In this document: piece by piece, positions 34,326 through 44,611 of the stretch
How the letters are laid out: every line of letters begins with the position of its first letter
Numbering within the stretch: the stretch's first letter is position 1
The notes under the pieces: model-generated
Databases searched by the model: none
Told to the model about the DNA's origin: nothing
Seen by the model: the letters and a program-made list of their open reading frames with translations, nothing else
Made by a program: the position numbers and the translations under genes
Source: Mercurialis annua
Taxonomy: Eukaryota > Streptophyta > Magnoliopsida > Malpighiales > Euphorbiaceae
DNA length: 64,000 nt
Assembly: GCF_937616625.2 (NCBI RefSeq)
Contig: NC_065573.1
Span: 16,879,001-16,943,000 of the forward strand
Direction of reading: 5' to 3'

Positions 34326-34704
34326 CGAAATATCAAAGATCAAAATCAACTCGAAGCAAAATAAAGCGAAAGGCGAATCAACTAAATAAATAAAATAAAG
34401 CGAAAGACGAAACATCAAGAAATAGAGGAATGCGAAAGAAAGAGAAACGCCGAAAAATAAGAGAAATGCGAAAGAAAGGCAAAATGCCAATCAAATGGAA
34501 TGCGGAAGATCTCAAAACAGAAGGCCGGGTCTAAAATGATTCGGGTAAAAATAAAGCCAAGAGCCCAAATAAGGCGACTCGCCCAAATCAACGAATCACA
34601 GGCAACTCGCCCAAATCAGAGGAACAAATCTAAAAAAGGAAGACAGTCCGCCCGAAAAGAATTAAAATCAAGAAAAATCGACGAAATAAATTGAATGACC
34701 TGAT

Positions 34705-34764
34705 CTCAAAAACGGACATAAATACCCTATGAGATCAGCGTATTTGTGGAGGAGCTTGAAGGAC
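34705..34764 (+). repeat. Conserved hairpin-forming motif, copy 2
   Basis: CATAAATACCCTATGAGATC, AGCGTATTTGTG and GAGGAGCTTGAAGG repeat the motif at 33060-33115, with stem pairing largely kept. A CCTGATCT word precedes both copies. Confidence 0.55.
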
Positions 34765-35164
34765 TCATATATGTTTAAAAAAGAAAACAAAACTCTCAAA
34801 ATGAAAAAGAATTGCAAACAAGAAGAGTCACCTCGAAGAAACAATTACTCATTAAAAGAGTAAACATCAGCTAGAATAAAAGACTTCGATTAATGAAGAT
34901 AAAGACAAACACAAAGAACACGGGAATGTTGAAATATGAAAACCAAGAAAGGAAGAATGAAGATAAAAAATAAGGAGGAATAAACAAGAAACTTAAAATC
35001 ACAACCAACGAAGATCAAACATAGCAAATGGAAAATAAGGAGTAATGCGGCAGTAAAGAAGAATCGACCGAGTAACAAAAAAGTTCAAAACCCTGAAATA
35101 AAAAGAATAAAGGTTTCGCGTACAAAAGATGGTTCTCCCAAGATGAGGGAACACCCAAAGATAA

Positions 35165-35250
35165 GGGTTCGCCCAGTACAAGGGCTTCGCCCAATACAAG
35201 GGCTTCGCCCAATACAAGGGCTTCGCCCAATACAAGGGCTTCGCCCACTA
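35165..35250 (+). repeat. Tandem repeat GCTTCGCCCAATACAAGG, about five units
   Basis: The 18-bp unit is repeated almost perfectly four times, with a diverged unit (GGTTCGCCCAGTACAAGG) before and a partial one after. The complementary strand reads as repeated ALVLGE, a compositional accident. Confidence 0.9.
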
Positions 35251-35874
35251 ATGAAGATTCATATAGTATAAAAGCTTCACCAAATGGTGAGGAGTCGCCA
35301 CATGAATTTTGCCTATAAAAACATGTAAAAGAAGACAATAAGTCTCGCCAAGAGAATGAGCTTCGCCATAAGGAATCGCCGAGAGGGATCTCAACAAAGA
35401 GGAAAAGAATAAACAAATAAAATTCAAAAGGCCGATGGATCGAATCACAAAATTGATTGGAAATTAGAAGACAATTGAAGAAATTTTAAGAACACAAAAC
35501 AATCAAAAAATGAACAAAGGAATACCTGGAAATAAACCATCAAAATAAATCAACGAGATTCACCAAGAGTCTCGCCAAAAGAAGAAATCAAACACGAGAA
35601 TTAAAGATTGAAGATGAGAATAAAGGCAAAACTACTTTCGAACAACCAAGAGTAAAAGATGAAAAATGAAACAAATACAACAGTTCAAAGACAAAGGAAG
35701 ATAGAACAAATTCACTTCAAAAAATAACGAATAGATGAATGACACATGGCGGAAAAGGAGAAAAACTGGAATCTTGCTCAAGAAGCAAAAGGGAACGCCG
35801 AAATACAAAACGACTCACCTCAAATAGAGCTGAAATACTCCAAGGCATAAAATACCATGACTTCAGCTCACTTG

Positions 35875-35882
35875 CGGGGGGG
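35875..35882 (+). other. Polypurine tract
   Basis: An eight-G run lies 4 bp before the 3' LTR (start 35887). It is the expected primer site for plus-strand DNA synthesis, and the same tract is seen inverted at 12281-12284. Confidence 0.8.
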
Positions 35883-35886
35883 CTAA

Positions 35887-36489
35887 TGATGGATACCGAA
35901 TCCTATTCTACTTATAATGGAGCCGAGTCGCAGAAGATCTATTCTCAGACGACACCAGACTCCCGCCCAAAGGGCCAAACCAAGATAAACCAGAGGCCGA
36001 ATCCACCGGATCCGCCTTGACTGGAATACATCATTCGACATCATAAAGACCGAATCCCTGAGGACTCGGACAAAGCACGTCGACCCCGGAATTCAGATAA
36101 GATCACCAAGATCTACGCATATTCAGAGTATCTGTCCTATTTGGATACAAATTCCAACTTAGGAAGATAGCCTCCAACTTAGGAAGACGAGACTATTTAG
36201 GAATACCTTCCTAAATAGGACTCCTGTCTGAATAAGGAAGGACACTCCTAATCAGGGTCAAACCCTACTAAATAGGAATCACTCTCCTATTCCATATCTA
36301 CAAGGTATACATTCAACTATTATAAAAGGAGCTTGAGGTATGCCTAAACACACAACTTATAACAAATACAATTATTCTCCCTTAAGCCTAAACTGACTTA
36401 AGCATCGGAGAGCTAATCGGACAAACCGTCCGATTAGCCATCTATACTGTTTTGCAAGATTAACGTCGTCGAGATGCCGGAATCCATCA
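35887..36489 (+). repeat. 3' LTR, 603 bp
   Basis: It begins TGATGGATACCG and ends GAATCCATCA, followed by ATTAT. A TATA box TATAAAAG lies at 36321-36328, about 167 bp before the LTR end. Confidence 0.93.
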
Positions 36490-36599
36490 ATTATAAATAT
36501 ATGTAAATGAAGGCTAAATTCAAACACAATTGTTTTAAAAACTTAAGACAATAAAATTATCAAAAATCACCCGGTCAATAGATTTTTTTTAAATCCTAG

Positions 36600-36770
36600 A
36601 TAATATTATTAATTAAAATTGGAAGCATTGCAATTGCAAGAATTCAAATTTGGAAAACATGTTGAACCAATCTTGATGATCAGATATGGAACGAGCTACT
36701 AGTGCAAGGCAATCCGCAATTTAGTTCACATAATGTCTTGCAAGTTTAAAAAGTAAATTACATAACTGCT
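36600..36770 (-). pseudogene. RNase H-like C-terminal fragment
   Basis: On the minus strand the frame reads HYVN, a stop, then IADCLALVARSIS and DHQDWFNMFSKFE. This resembles the final part (AD.LA..A) of plant RNase H-like domains of LINE reverse transcriptases or related domesticated genes. Only about 45 residues are left. It lies between the LARD-like element and the MULE. Confidence 0.5.
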
Positions 36771-36781
36771 TAAATAATAAA

Positions 36782-37034
36782 GGGAAAAGGGTCAGATACA
36801 CCCCTAACGTTTGCCCTATGGGTCAAGTAGGCCCTCAACGTTTGGAAAGGTGCAAGTAGGCCCCTGACGTTTTGAAAACGTATCACTTTTCCCCTTCACG
36901 CTAACTCCGTTTCGTTAACCGTCTCTTTTTGCCAGTGTGTTAACCTCGTTGCTGACATGGACTAACCCCTCTGGCCAAACGTCTGCTGACATGGATCGTA
37001 CCTCTTAAATCATCCCCAAAATAAATCACTTAAC
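36782..37034 (+). repeat. MULE left terminal inverted repeat, 253 bp
   Basis: It runs from GGGAAAAGGGTCAG to AAATAAATCACTTAAC and matches the right repeat at all but about six positions (near 98% by eye). The first gene starts 71 bp after it, so the repeat probably supplies the promoter. Confidence 0.95.
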
Positions 37035-37105
37035 TTCTTCTTCTTCATTTTCCCCCAAATCTAAACCTAAATTCAGTTTTTCTTCTTATTTCACAAACAG
37101 AAAAA

Positions 37106-37655
37106 ATGGTTTACTCAACTTCATCATCGTCCATCAGGAATCGGCAAAGAACTGACGAAGAGGTGTACGAATACGATGGTGGTGACAGGTACTGTAGATG
37201 CTATTCAAACCCAATTGCTCGAGTTTATACTTCATGGACTGAAAAAAATCCTGGGCGAAGGTTCTATGGATGTCGAAATTATAAGGTATAGGTATTTCCA
37301 CTTTGTTTTGGGTTTGTTTGTTTATTCTTGAATTGCAGCTACTGAATTTAGGGTTTTTAATTTTTGTTAGAGAGGTGGTGGCTGTGATTTTTTCGAGTGG
37401 TTTGAGGAGCCTATGAGTGATAGAGCCAAAACTGTAATCAACGGTCTCATTTCCCGAAGGTCTGAAGAAGCTATCATGAATGATAATTTTTATACTTGGA
37501 GTGATGAAGTTGACTCACTGGCGAATGAAATCAGGAGTTTGAAGATTGCAGAGGAAAAAAGAAATGCTGAGGTGATTTCTGCAAGGAAGAAAATGAAGAT
37601 TGCATACACTATTGCTGCTATCTCATGGTTGGTTGTTGGTTGTATGGTTATGTAA
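37106..37655 (+). CDS. GRF-type zinc-finger protein with coiled coil and C-terminal membrane anchor, MULE-encoded
   Basis: Two exons (37106-37285, 37371-37655; GT-AG intron) give an intact 154-aa protein. Residues about 28-72 form a GRF zinc finger: YCRCYSNP, then NPGRRFYGCRNYK, then GGGCDFFEWFEE after the splice, with the expected C-C...C...C spacing and W/F residues. A charged helix follows (EVDSLANEIRSLKIAEEK), likely a coiled coil. The protein ends with a hydrophobic segment IAYTIAAISWLVVGCMVM, a probable tail anchor. GRF fingers bind single-stranded nucleic acid in other proteins. Plant genomes carry many small GRF proteins of this design. Its place inside the MULE, convergent with the transposase and both starting at the inverted repeats, suggests a helper role or capture. 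The function is not known, but the frame is open. Confidence 0.78.
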
Positions 37656-37865
37656 TGATAGCAATATAACAGATTTCTCTAAGTTTAGGATTAGTAAGTT
37701 TATGAATAATTTGTAAGTTTGAGACAATGGCTGTAATGTTATTATCAGTTTATGAGCAATATGAGCAATATGAGCAATTTATGATCCAATTAATAGTTTA
37801 TGATACATTGTTTTAGTGCAATTTATGATGCACTAAGTCAAACTCATTCCATTCAAAACTGTAAA

Positions 37866-40451
37866 TGTAATACCCCGTAAAATTAAAGGATTAAATTATT
37901 TCACGTAAGGAATAATTTATAGGACCGGGAGAACGTAAATTAAATTTAAGGATAAATTTAATTTATAGTATCTCCGGAAATATAAAATAGTTATAGAAGT
38001 TAAAATATAAAAATTGGATATTTATATTTTAGCTAACGGGAATTAAGAAATGCTTATAAATTAAAATAGGATAATTTATAAGTCCCGTGTGAATATTTTT
38101 GGAGTCAATATTCACAAAATATTTTTAGAAAGTTACCCCTAAAATTTTATAGAATTTGGAGATAGAAATTTTATTAAGTGGGTCTAATTTAGCCCTAATA
38201 AATCTTTAATGATTTATTAAAAATAAAATATAAGTCCCGTGAGAATAAAAATTATGTTTTTATTCTAATTACGAATTATGGAATTCGTGGTTAAAATTTC
38301 ATAAAATTTGGAGTTCGTTGTCCGTTTTAGTTACGGACGAGTATTTAAGAATTTGGGTTAAAGTAACGCGTGAATGCCTAGGGACTAGTTTGGCTTTTAG
38401 CCAAACTATATATATATCATTATGAATTCAAATGAATTCATAAGCTTCAGAACCTAAAACATTAGGTTTAGGTGCAGAGAACGGCGACGACGGCACGCGA
38501 CGGTAGGTTCGACGGTTTCGATCCAATTTCTCGTTTCTAACTCAAATTTCTTCGGTAATCCATTAATAATCGAAGTTATAACCGTTATTTTGAATTTGGA
38601 TATATAGAAAATGGATTATATTCGAATATATAACGGTTACCGTATCGAATCGAACGTATACGTAATGATTTTACGTTCCGATAGTGAAAATGGATAGATT
38701 GGTATTTGTATATGTGTTTAGGATCAGAAAAATGGGTTTAGCTCGACGGAAATCGGCCCGGGAACGGAGTTCCCGTGGCTGTGCGGCACAGCCACTGTGC
38801 GTCGCACAGTGACTGTGCGGACGCACAGCCAGGCTGTGCGGACACACAGCCTAGGCTGTGCGCACGCACAGCCCGACTGTGCGAGCGCACAGTCTCTATG
38901 AGACTGTGCGACCGCACAGTCACCTGTGCGGACGCACAGGGACACTGTGCGGGCGCACAGTGTCCTGTGCAGGCGCACAGGGCCTCGCGCCAGCGCGTGT
39001 TTCCGACGTGCTTTCGCACGTCGGGTTCCGAACCAACAAGTTTTGAACAATTTTGACGGTACGTTCAGTAAGGACTATAAAGAACTAGGACAATTAAGGG
39101 AGTTCGATTAATTAAAACATAGAGATGTTTTAATTGGGTCCTCTATTAACCAAAGTGATTAATAGCTAGAGGACTATGAGTTGATATCGAAAATGAGTAT
39201 AGAATAGATATGTTACATGTTAGTAATGTCAATAGAAAGTCTACTCTTTAGAGTTAGAAATCTTGTTTCAATTGTGTTTAACAATTGTTTTCTAACTAGA
39301 TCCAACGAGCAAGCAAGCTACTGGACCAGGAGAGTAGAGGGTGAACGAGAACTGTTTTGTGGATAACGGTTTTGTGAGTTCGCATATTTACTTTTGAATA
39401 TTAATGCCAAAACATTTATAACTAAAAATGTGTTTGAAATTGCATTGCATAGAGTCAATTTGAAACCAATATATAGATCCACTGGAACGTGCTATCTATT
39501 GGGCAACAATAGAACTGTGTGATCACCGGTATTAATAAAACATTGCATTGCATACTAGTTGGGTTCTTTGGCCAGATGCTTGCAAAGCGGCCAAGACCTA
39601 ACAGGTTATCCTGGGGAGCCAGTAATTTGATTTACGGCCCAGCAAACCTTACACAGAGATAAGATGATTGTGATAACATGAGTTCACATTTCATCCTGTG
39701 TTAAACAAGAGGGCACGAACTGTGACATTAATCACAGTTAACCAAACGGGGTTTCTCTTAGGGTTTCATTTGGATCGGTTATTTGGCTGCACAAAGTGTG
39801 TTTACATGCGATTTCTGCTTTTATTAATATGCTTGAGTAACTATGTGAATTCACTCATATTTGACCCCCGTTGATTTCCCTTTTCACAGGTAAATGATAT
39901 TTTGACGTGATAAGACTTCCAATTCTTTCTCTGGAAGTTGTAAGTAAATAAAGGTCACTCTAGAGCTGCAGAGTAGTTCTAGCTCCGAACAGTAGTTCAA
40001 TTGTAAATGCTTAAACTCTGATATGAAACTACTGTGAGTATCATTTTGGGACAAAAGCATGTTTTTATAAAAAGGGCTTTTGCCAGTTGTTTATAAGAAA
40101 CCTGGTTTTAATAAAAGTTTTGTGATTAATTAAGTGGCATGCTTAAACCAGTTACTTGACATGATAACTGGTTTGCACCGCTGGCATTGTTTTTGGGCAG
40201 GGTTGTGTCAAGGTGTGTGCAGTATACATGTATTACTCTGAGTCCAAAAATGCGATTGCATGGTTTTGATTACATGTTTATTTGAAGGTTTTCAAATACT
40301 TGCGAAAAGAAATTGAGACCTTTTATGTTTTCAAAACGCGAAAAGTTTTTACTGTTTTTTTCCTAGGCTTGCTACGGGTTTCGGAACAACCATTCCCATT
40401 CCCTAGCGCCGGTCTCGACACGAGTTTCTAAGCGGAAATCGGGTCGTGACA
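37866..40451 (+). mobile_element. Solo LTR inside the MULE, 2586 bp, TSD GTAAA
   Basis: It starts TGTAATACCCCG and ends GGGTCGTGACA, flanked by GTAAA at 37861-37865 and 40452-40456. It belongs with the LTR at 1267-3932. It lies between the 3' ends of the two MULE genes, so neither frame is cut. It contains the palindrome array at 38777-38982. Confidence 0.92.
38777..38982. repeat. Array of ten imperfect palindromes, core TGTGCG-n-CGCACA
   Basis: Units of about 17-27 bp follow each other: GGCTGTGCGGCACAGCC, ACTGTGCGTCGCACAGT, ACTGTGCGGACGCACAG, GGCTGTGCGCACGCACAGCC, CCTGTGCGGACGCACAGG, CACTGTGCGGGCGCACAGTG and others. Each can form a GC-rich stem of 7-9 pairs with a tiny loop. The outer stem bases differ between units but stay complementary within most units. 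Confidence 0.88.
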
Positions 40452-40768
40452 GTAAATAACAAAAACTTGCATAAAAACTAAACTACTGTAAATAAAAAAA
40501 ACTGTCTGTAACAAAATATAACTAAAACTTCCAACAACTAAAACTTGCATTAACAAAATATAACTTATGGCAATGTTTAAAGCCATTACAAGTTCATCAT
40601 GAACATCCAAAAAACAGTAACATGATCTAAGCACCAACTTAGGCAATGTTTAAAGCTGTGCTGGCAAAAAAAATTCCTAAGGAACTGCTAGGCAACCAAA
40701 CCAGGCATTGTTTAAAGCCATGAATACTAAAACAACTCCTAAGGAAATTTCAAAAACAAAATTATGCA

Positions 40769-43700
40769 CTAAATGTACAAGCATAAACCACTAGTCTTTT
40801 TTCCCCTCTTCCTTGTATTCATTGCAACAGCATCATTCTTTTGTCTTTCTAACTGTGATCTAGTGACTGCAGCAAGTCCTTTCCACTTTAACCCCCCCTC
40901 TTGGCTTGAAAGGGAGATTCTCTGGATACTTAACATCAGATCCACTTCCCTTGAAACCAATTTTTCTTGAAGCTTCACTGTCATTGCTACTGGACTTCAA
41001 CCTTGACACTCTATCCTTTATTATGTCAGTCTCATTTGGTATGGAGAATCTGACATTTGGATCAGCAGCCATTGAACTTCCAGCAGCAATATGTTGTTCC
41101 CCTAACATACCAGGCTGTTAAGAAAGTTAAACATTACACACTATAACATTGTCACACCATACAGAATATTAAACATAGAACAAATATCAAACATAGAACA
41201 AAGTACAAATATCAAATAACTTACACGTAAAATGGTGTCCCCTGAAACTGGATCATAACTGATTCCAGCTCCAACCTTAGGCCTTCTGAAATTATAACTT
41301 CTCCTGCTAGGTTGACTTGATTGGGTAGGTTGACTGGATTGAGTTGGATGAGATGCTTGAGTGAGCTGTGAAGCTTGAGACAATGGTTCAGGAGATTGGG
41401 CTTCAGGAGACATAGGCTCAGCATTGTCGGCTTCAGGAGACAGAGGTTCAGCATAGGAACTTGCTGTTTGAGACTGCTTCAATCCTGCCTGTGATGTTTG
41501 TCCTTGTTTCCCCTACAATAAAATAAGCAATATGTTATGATCATACATTACTGAACCACCAATAAAGAACTTATTACAAAAACAACCTTAGTAGTACCTT
41601 TTTTTTTTGCATGAGGCTTTGTTATGTCCTGTTTCTTGACAATGTCTGCATCTCTGCTTCTGCCCCTTTCTTGCCAGTTTCCCACTCCCAGATGTTGGAT
41701 TTGGCTCATTAACATTTCTGATGCGCTTCTTCCTTGGTCTGCCAGGCTGTTTTTTCACTTCTGGTGCATCCATAGGCAGATATTGATCACATTTCATGAA
41801 CTTTTTCCCAGGCACTGGTTGAATGGTGAAACTGTAGGTAGCATCATATTGGGCCCTATGGTAGTACCCTGAGATGTGATCCAGAGGCTCCATGCCTAGA
41901 TGTTTGATTGCACAAATTGCATGTGGGCATGGAATGCCAGACACATCCCAAACCCTACAAGTGCACAATCTTCTTCAAATTATCAATGAATTCTTCTTCA
42001 TAAGTACTCCATGCACATATCCAAAACTGTTTTTGCAAGTGTCCTCCACCCCATTTCTTGGACCAGTTAGCCCAAATGTGCCTAGCACACCACCTATGTT
42101 CAGCACCTGGAAGAATTTCTTTAACAGCTTTAATCAATCCCTGCATAAGACACAACAATCACACATCATAACTCATTGACAGTTTCACATAATAGTACTA
42201 AAAAAGTTAGAAAAAACCAACCTTCTGCATATCAGAAATAAGGGTAATTGATGACCCATCTCTTAGTTGTAATTCCTTAGCCAGCATTTGCAAAAACCAC
42301 CTCCAGTTGCTTGTGTTTTCAGTGTCTATAACTCCCCATGCAATTGGGTACATCTGTTCATCAGCATCTTTTCCAATGGCTGCCAGTAATTGACCCTTGC
42401 AATTACTCTTTAAAAAACAGCCATCTAACCCAATAATGGGCCTACACCCATGATTCCACCCCTGTTTACATGCATCAAAGCATATAAACATGCGCTTAAA
42501 AACTCTCTTTCCAGCCTTCAAACTCCTCCTGCATACTTGTATTTCTGCTGCTGTCCCAGGATTTGATCTTTTCAAGGCAGCTGCATAAGCTTCCAAGTAC
42601 TGAAACTCCTTCACAAAACTGCCCTCTAACTCCTGCTTTATCATCCTCTTGGCCCTCTTACACATTATTTCTGAAACACTAACCTTAAGTTGCATCTCAA
42701 CAATGTTCCTCAGTTCCTTAACCTTAGTTTCAGGGTTTTTACAAATTAGAGGTCTGAAGTGGTTTGCTAAATATTTAGCTGAGACAATAGGATTCTTAAA
42801 GGTCCTATAGCATTTGTGTTCTAAGTGTAAGGTTCTCAGAGTCAATCCTGGATGGTCTGAATCTTTGGACATGAACACAAGAAATTTACATCCCTTGTCT
42901 GTCACACATTTGGCCCTGACACGTCCTGGTTCATTAGGATGGATTTTTAACTTCCTACCCGCAGCAACTGCATAATTAGCTATTGCTTGTCTGGCTTCTT
43001 TTGCATCTGCAAATGCCATCCCTAAGATGAAGTGTGTACTGCCATCTGACTCATTATAATTAACCCTCTCAGTAGGCACCTCTACAAAATCACTATCACT
43101 GTCTTCATCCTCCTCATCAGCACCTTCTTCTTCATCACTACTAGAGCTGCTACTACTTCCATTATCAGGTACAACCTCATCATGCTGCCCAACACTCACA
43201 CCCTCAGTTCCACTCACAGCCTCACCCACTACCTCATCCTGCTCTCCAACACTCACACCCTCAGTTCTACTCACAGGATCACCCAGGACCTCAACCTCCT
43301 CCCTAACACAGCCACCCTCAGAAGGGTCAATCACAGGATCAGGTAAGACCTCATCCTCCTCCTCAACACAGCCAACCTCATAGGGCTCACTCACAGGATC
43401 AGGTAGGACCTCATCCTCTTGCCCACTCACATTTTTAATAAACCTATCACCAAGTCTAGCAGTTCCTTGTACAGCTATAGGCAATGGACTATTTGCAATT
43501 ACAGGATCATTCTCATCCTTACTAGCATAGATGATAATGTCAGTCTTCCATGAAACCCTATGCATGTGGTTCAGTATTGTTCTAATGGACTTATCATTTT
43601 CCACTATCATCAAGCCATTACTTAAAGTTCTCCCAGGCTGTAAAAAAAATATTTTAAAAACACTAGGGTAGTCCAATTCAGTAATGTACTTTCTCCTAAT

Positions 43701-43829
43701 TTGGTCCACACTTAGGTAGTCTGAGTCAAAATTAAATTTCATATCTACTTCTCCACCCACATAATCCAAATAAGGTTCAGCAACCCAGGTCCCACCATAG
43801 TTAAAATAAACATCAATTGATTCACCCAT
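40769..43829 (-). pseudogene. MuDR-type MULE transposase, internally deleted
   Basis: Exon 1 (43829-42222, 536 codons) starts MGESIDVYFNYGG with a PB1-like N-terminal region. An acidic tandem-repeat linker follows, then the MuDR DNA-binding domain (FADAKEARQAIANYAVAAGR) and the start of the MULE catalytic domain with IIGLDGCFLK (first Asp) and ITLISDMQK (second Asp). Exon 2 from 42140 reads GLIKAVKEILPGAEHRWCARH, then NLKKI. There, without an intron and out of frame, it meets the SWIM zinc finger (CTCRVWDVSGIPCPHAICAI) near 41965. The roughly 130 residues normally between, including the catalytic Glu, are missing. A CCHC knuckle (CRHCQETGHNKASC) and Ser/Pro-rich C-terminal exons (41513-41220, 41114-40769) follow. 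A G-run slip near 40895 adds another frameshift. It is probably inactive as a transposase. Confidence 0.9.
43155..43420 (-). repeat. Acidic tandem-repeat linker inside the transposase
   Basis: About five units of 18-20 residues follow the pattern (E/Q)DEV(L/V)xDPV....EG(G/V)(C/S)V. The first two are closest to each other (EDEVLPDPV in both). A serine run and a run of Asp/Glu follow. Expansion within the coding exon is the simplest explanation. Confidence 0.75.
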
Positions 43830-44349
43830 GTCTGCCACAAACATATACAAACAACATAAAAAAACAAGTATAAGCACAGCAACCAACTTTAATGTCTCAA
43901 CAACCAAGAAAGCAATAAATATATACAAAACAATTTTACACATTCTCGTGTCTGGACCACAAACAGTAATAAACTATAAACAATTCTACTTAAAGCAAAC
44001 AGTTTTCAAAAACAAAATTGCAGTTAACAAATCTTACATCTACACCATGCTTAACCATTTTTCGAGAACCCATCCACTAAATCTTACAAAATACAAGGGG
44101 AAAAGAAAACCCTGTAGATTACGAAGCGCTTCCCTCGCAGTTAAAACAGCCTTCGATTTTTAGAGTTATGAGTCTTCGATTTAGGTTTTCCTGCGACTAT
44201 GGAGAAGAGCCACCGCCACCCTCAGATTTGAAAGTATAGAGTCTTCGATTAATCTCTCCTGCAATGGATAACCCCAATTCGATTTTTCAAGTTCTGACTT
44301 CGTTTTTTTTGATTTTGCGATTTATGTTGTATTAGATTTGGGAATTAGG

Positions 44350-44602
44350 GTTAAGTGATTTATTTTGGGGATGATTTAAGGGGTACGATCCACGTCAGCA
44401 GACGTTTGGCCAGAGGGGTTAGTCCACGTCAGCAGCGAGGTTAACACGCTGGCAAAAAGAGACGGTTAACGAAACGGAGTTAGCGTGAAGGGGAAAAGTG
44501 ATACGTTTTCAAAACGTCAGGGGCCTACTTGCACCTTTCCAAACGTTGAGGGCCTACTTGACCCATAGGGCAAATGTTAGGGGTGTATCTGACCCTTTTC
44601 CC
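44350..44602 (-). repeat. MULE right terminal inverted repeat, 253 bp
   Basis: Its complement runs from GGGAAAAGGGTCAG to AAATAAATCACTTAAC. The differences from the left repeat are mostly C/T or G/A. The transposase start codon lies 520 bp inside it. Confidence 0.95.
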
Positions 44603-44611
44603 AATAATAAA

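Larger units (their letters stand above)
30277..36489 (+). mobile_element. Complete LTR element without recognisable coding capacity (LARD-like), TSD ATTAT
   Basis: Two LTRs (30277-30878, 35887-36489) enclose a 5.0-kb internal region. Perfect 5-bp duplications ATTAT lie at 30272-30276 and 36490-36494. A PBS (30881) and polypurine tract (35875) are in place. No gag, protease, reverse transcriptase, RNase H or integrase motif was found in any frame. The plus strand is strongly purine-rich, and the interior holds at least four tandem-repeat blocks. It is therefore a large non-autonomous derivative that must be mobilised by another element. Its LTR ends and PBS suggest the Tat lineage. A related truncated copy is at 11686-13630. 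Confidence 0.9.
36782..44602. mobile_element. Mutator-like element with two genes, 7821 bp, TSD AATAATAAA
   Basis: Perfect 9-bp duplications AATAATAAA lie at 36773-36781 and 44603-44611. Inverted repeats of 253 bp begin GGGAAAAGGGTCAGATACAC. Two convergent genes start just inside the repeats: a GRF zinc-finger gene on the plus strand (37106-37655) and a MuDR-type transposase on the minus strand (40769-43829). This mirrors the classic two-gene layout of MuDR. A 2586-bp solo LTR sits between them, so the element was about 5.2 kb when it inserted. Confidence 0.95.

Noticed and set aside
31994..35078. Many open frames rich in F, S and L (minus) or K, E and R (plus) in the LARD-like interior
   Set aside because: They follow from the purine bias of the plus strand; no domain, start context or conservation was seen.
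35015..35416. Minus-strand ORF with repeated ALVLGE
   Set aside because: It is the translation of an 18-bp tandem repeat in a coding-less retroelement and has no other support.
38777..38982. CRISPR-like array
   Set aside because: There are no identical repeats with unique spacers; units are contiguous imperfect palindromes in a plant LTR.
38724..39111. Overlapping ORFs on both strands rich in RTVRAHS or CASAQ
   Set aside because: All are translations of the palindrome array.
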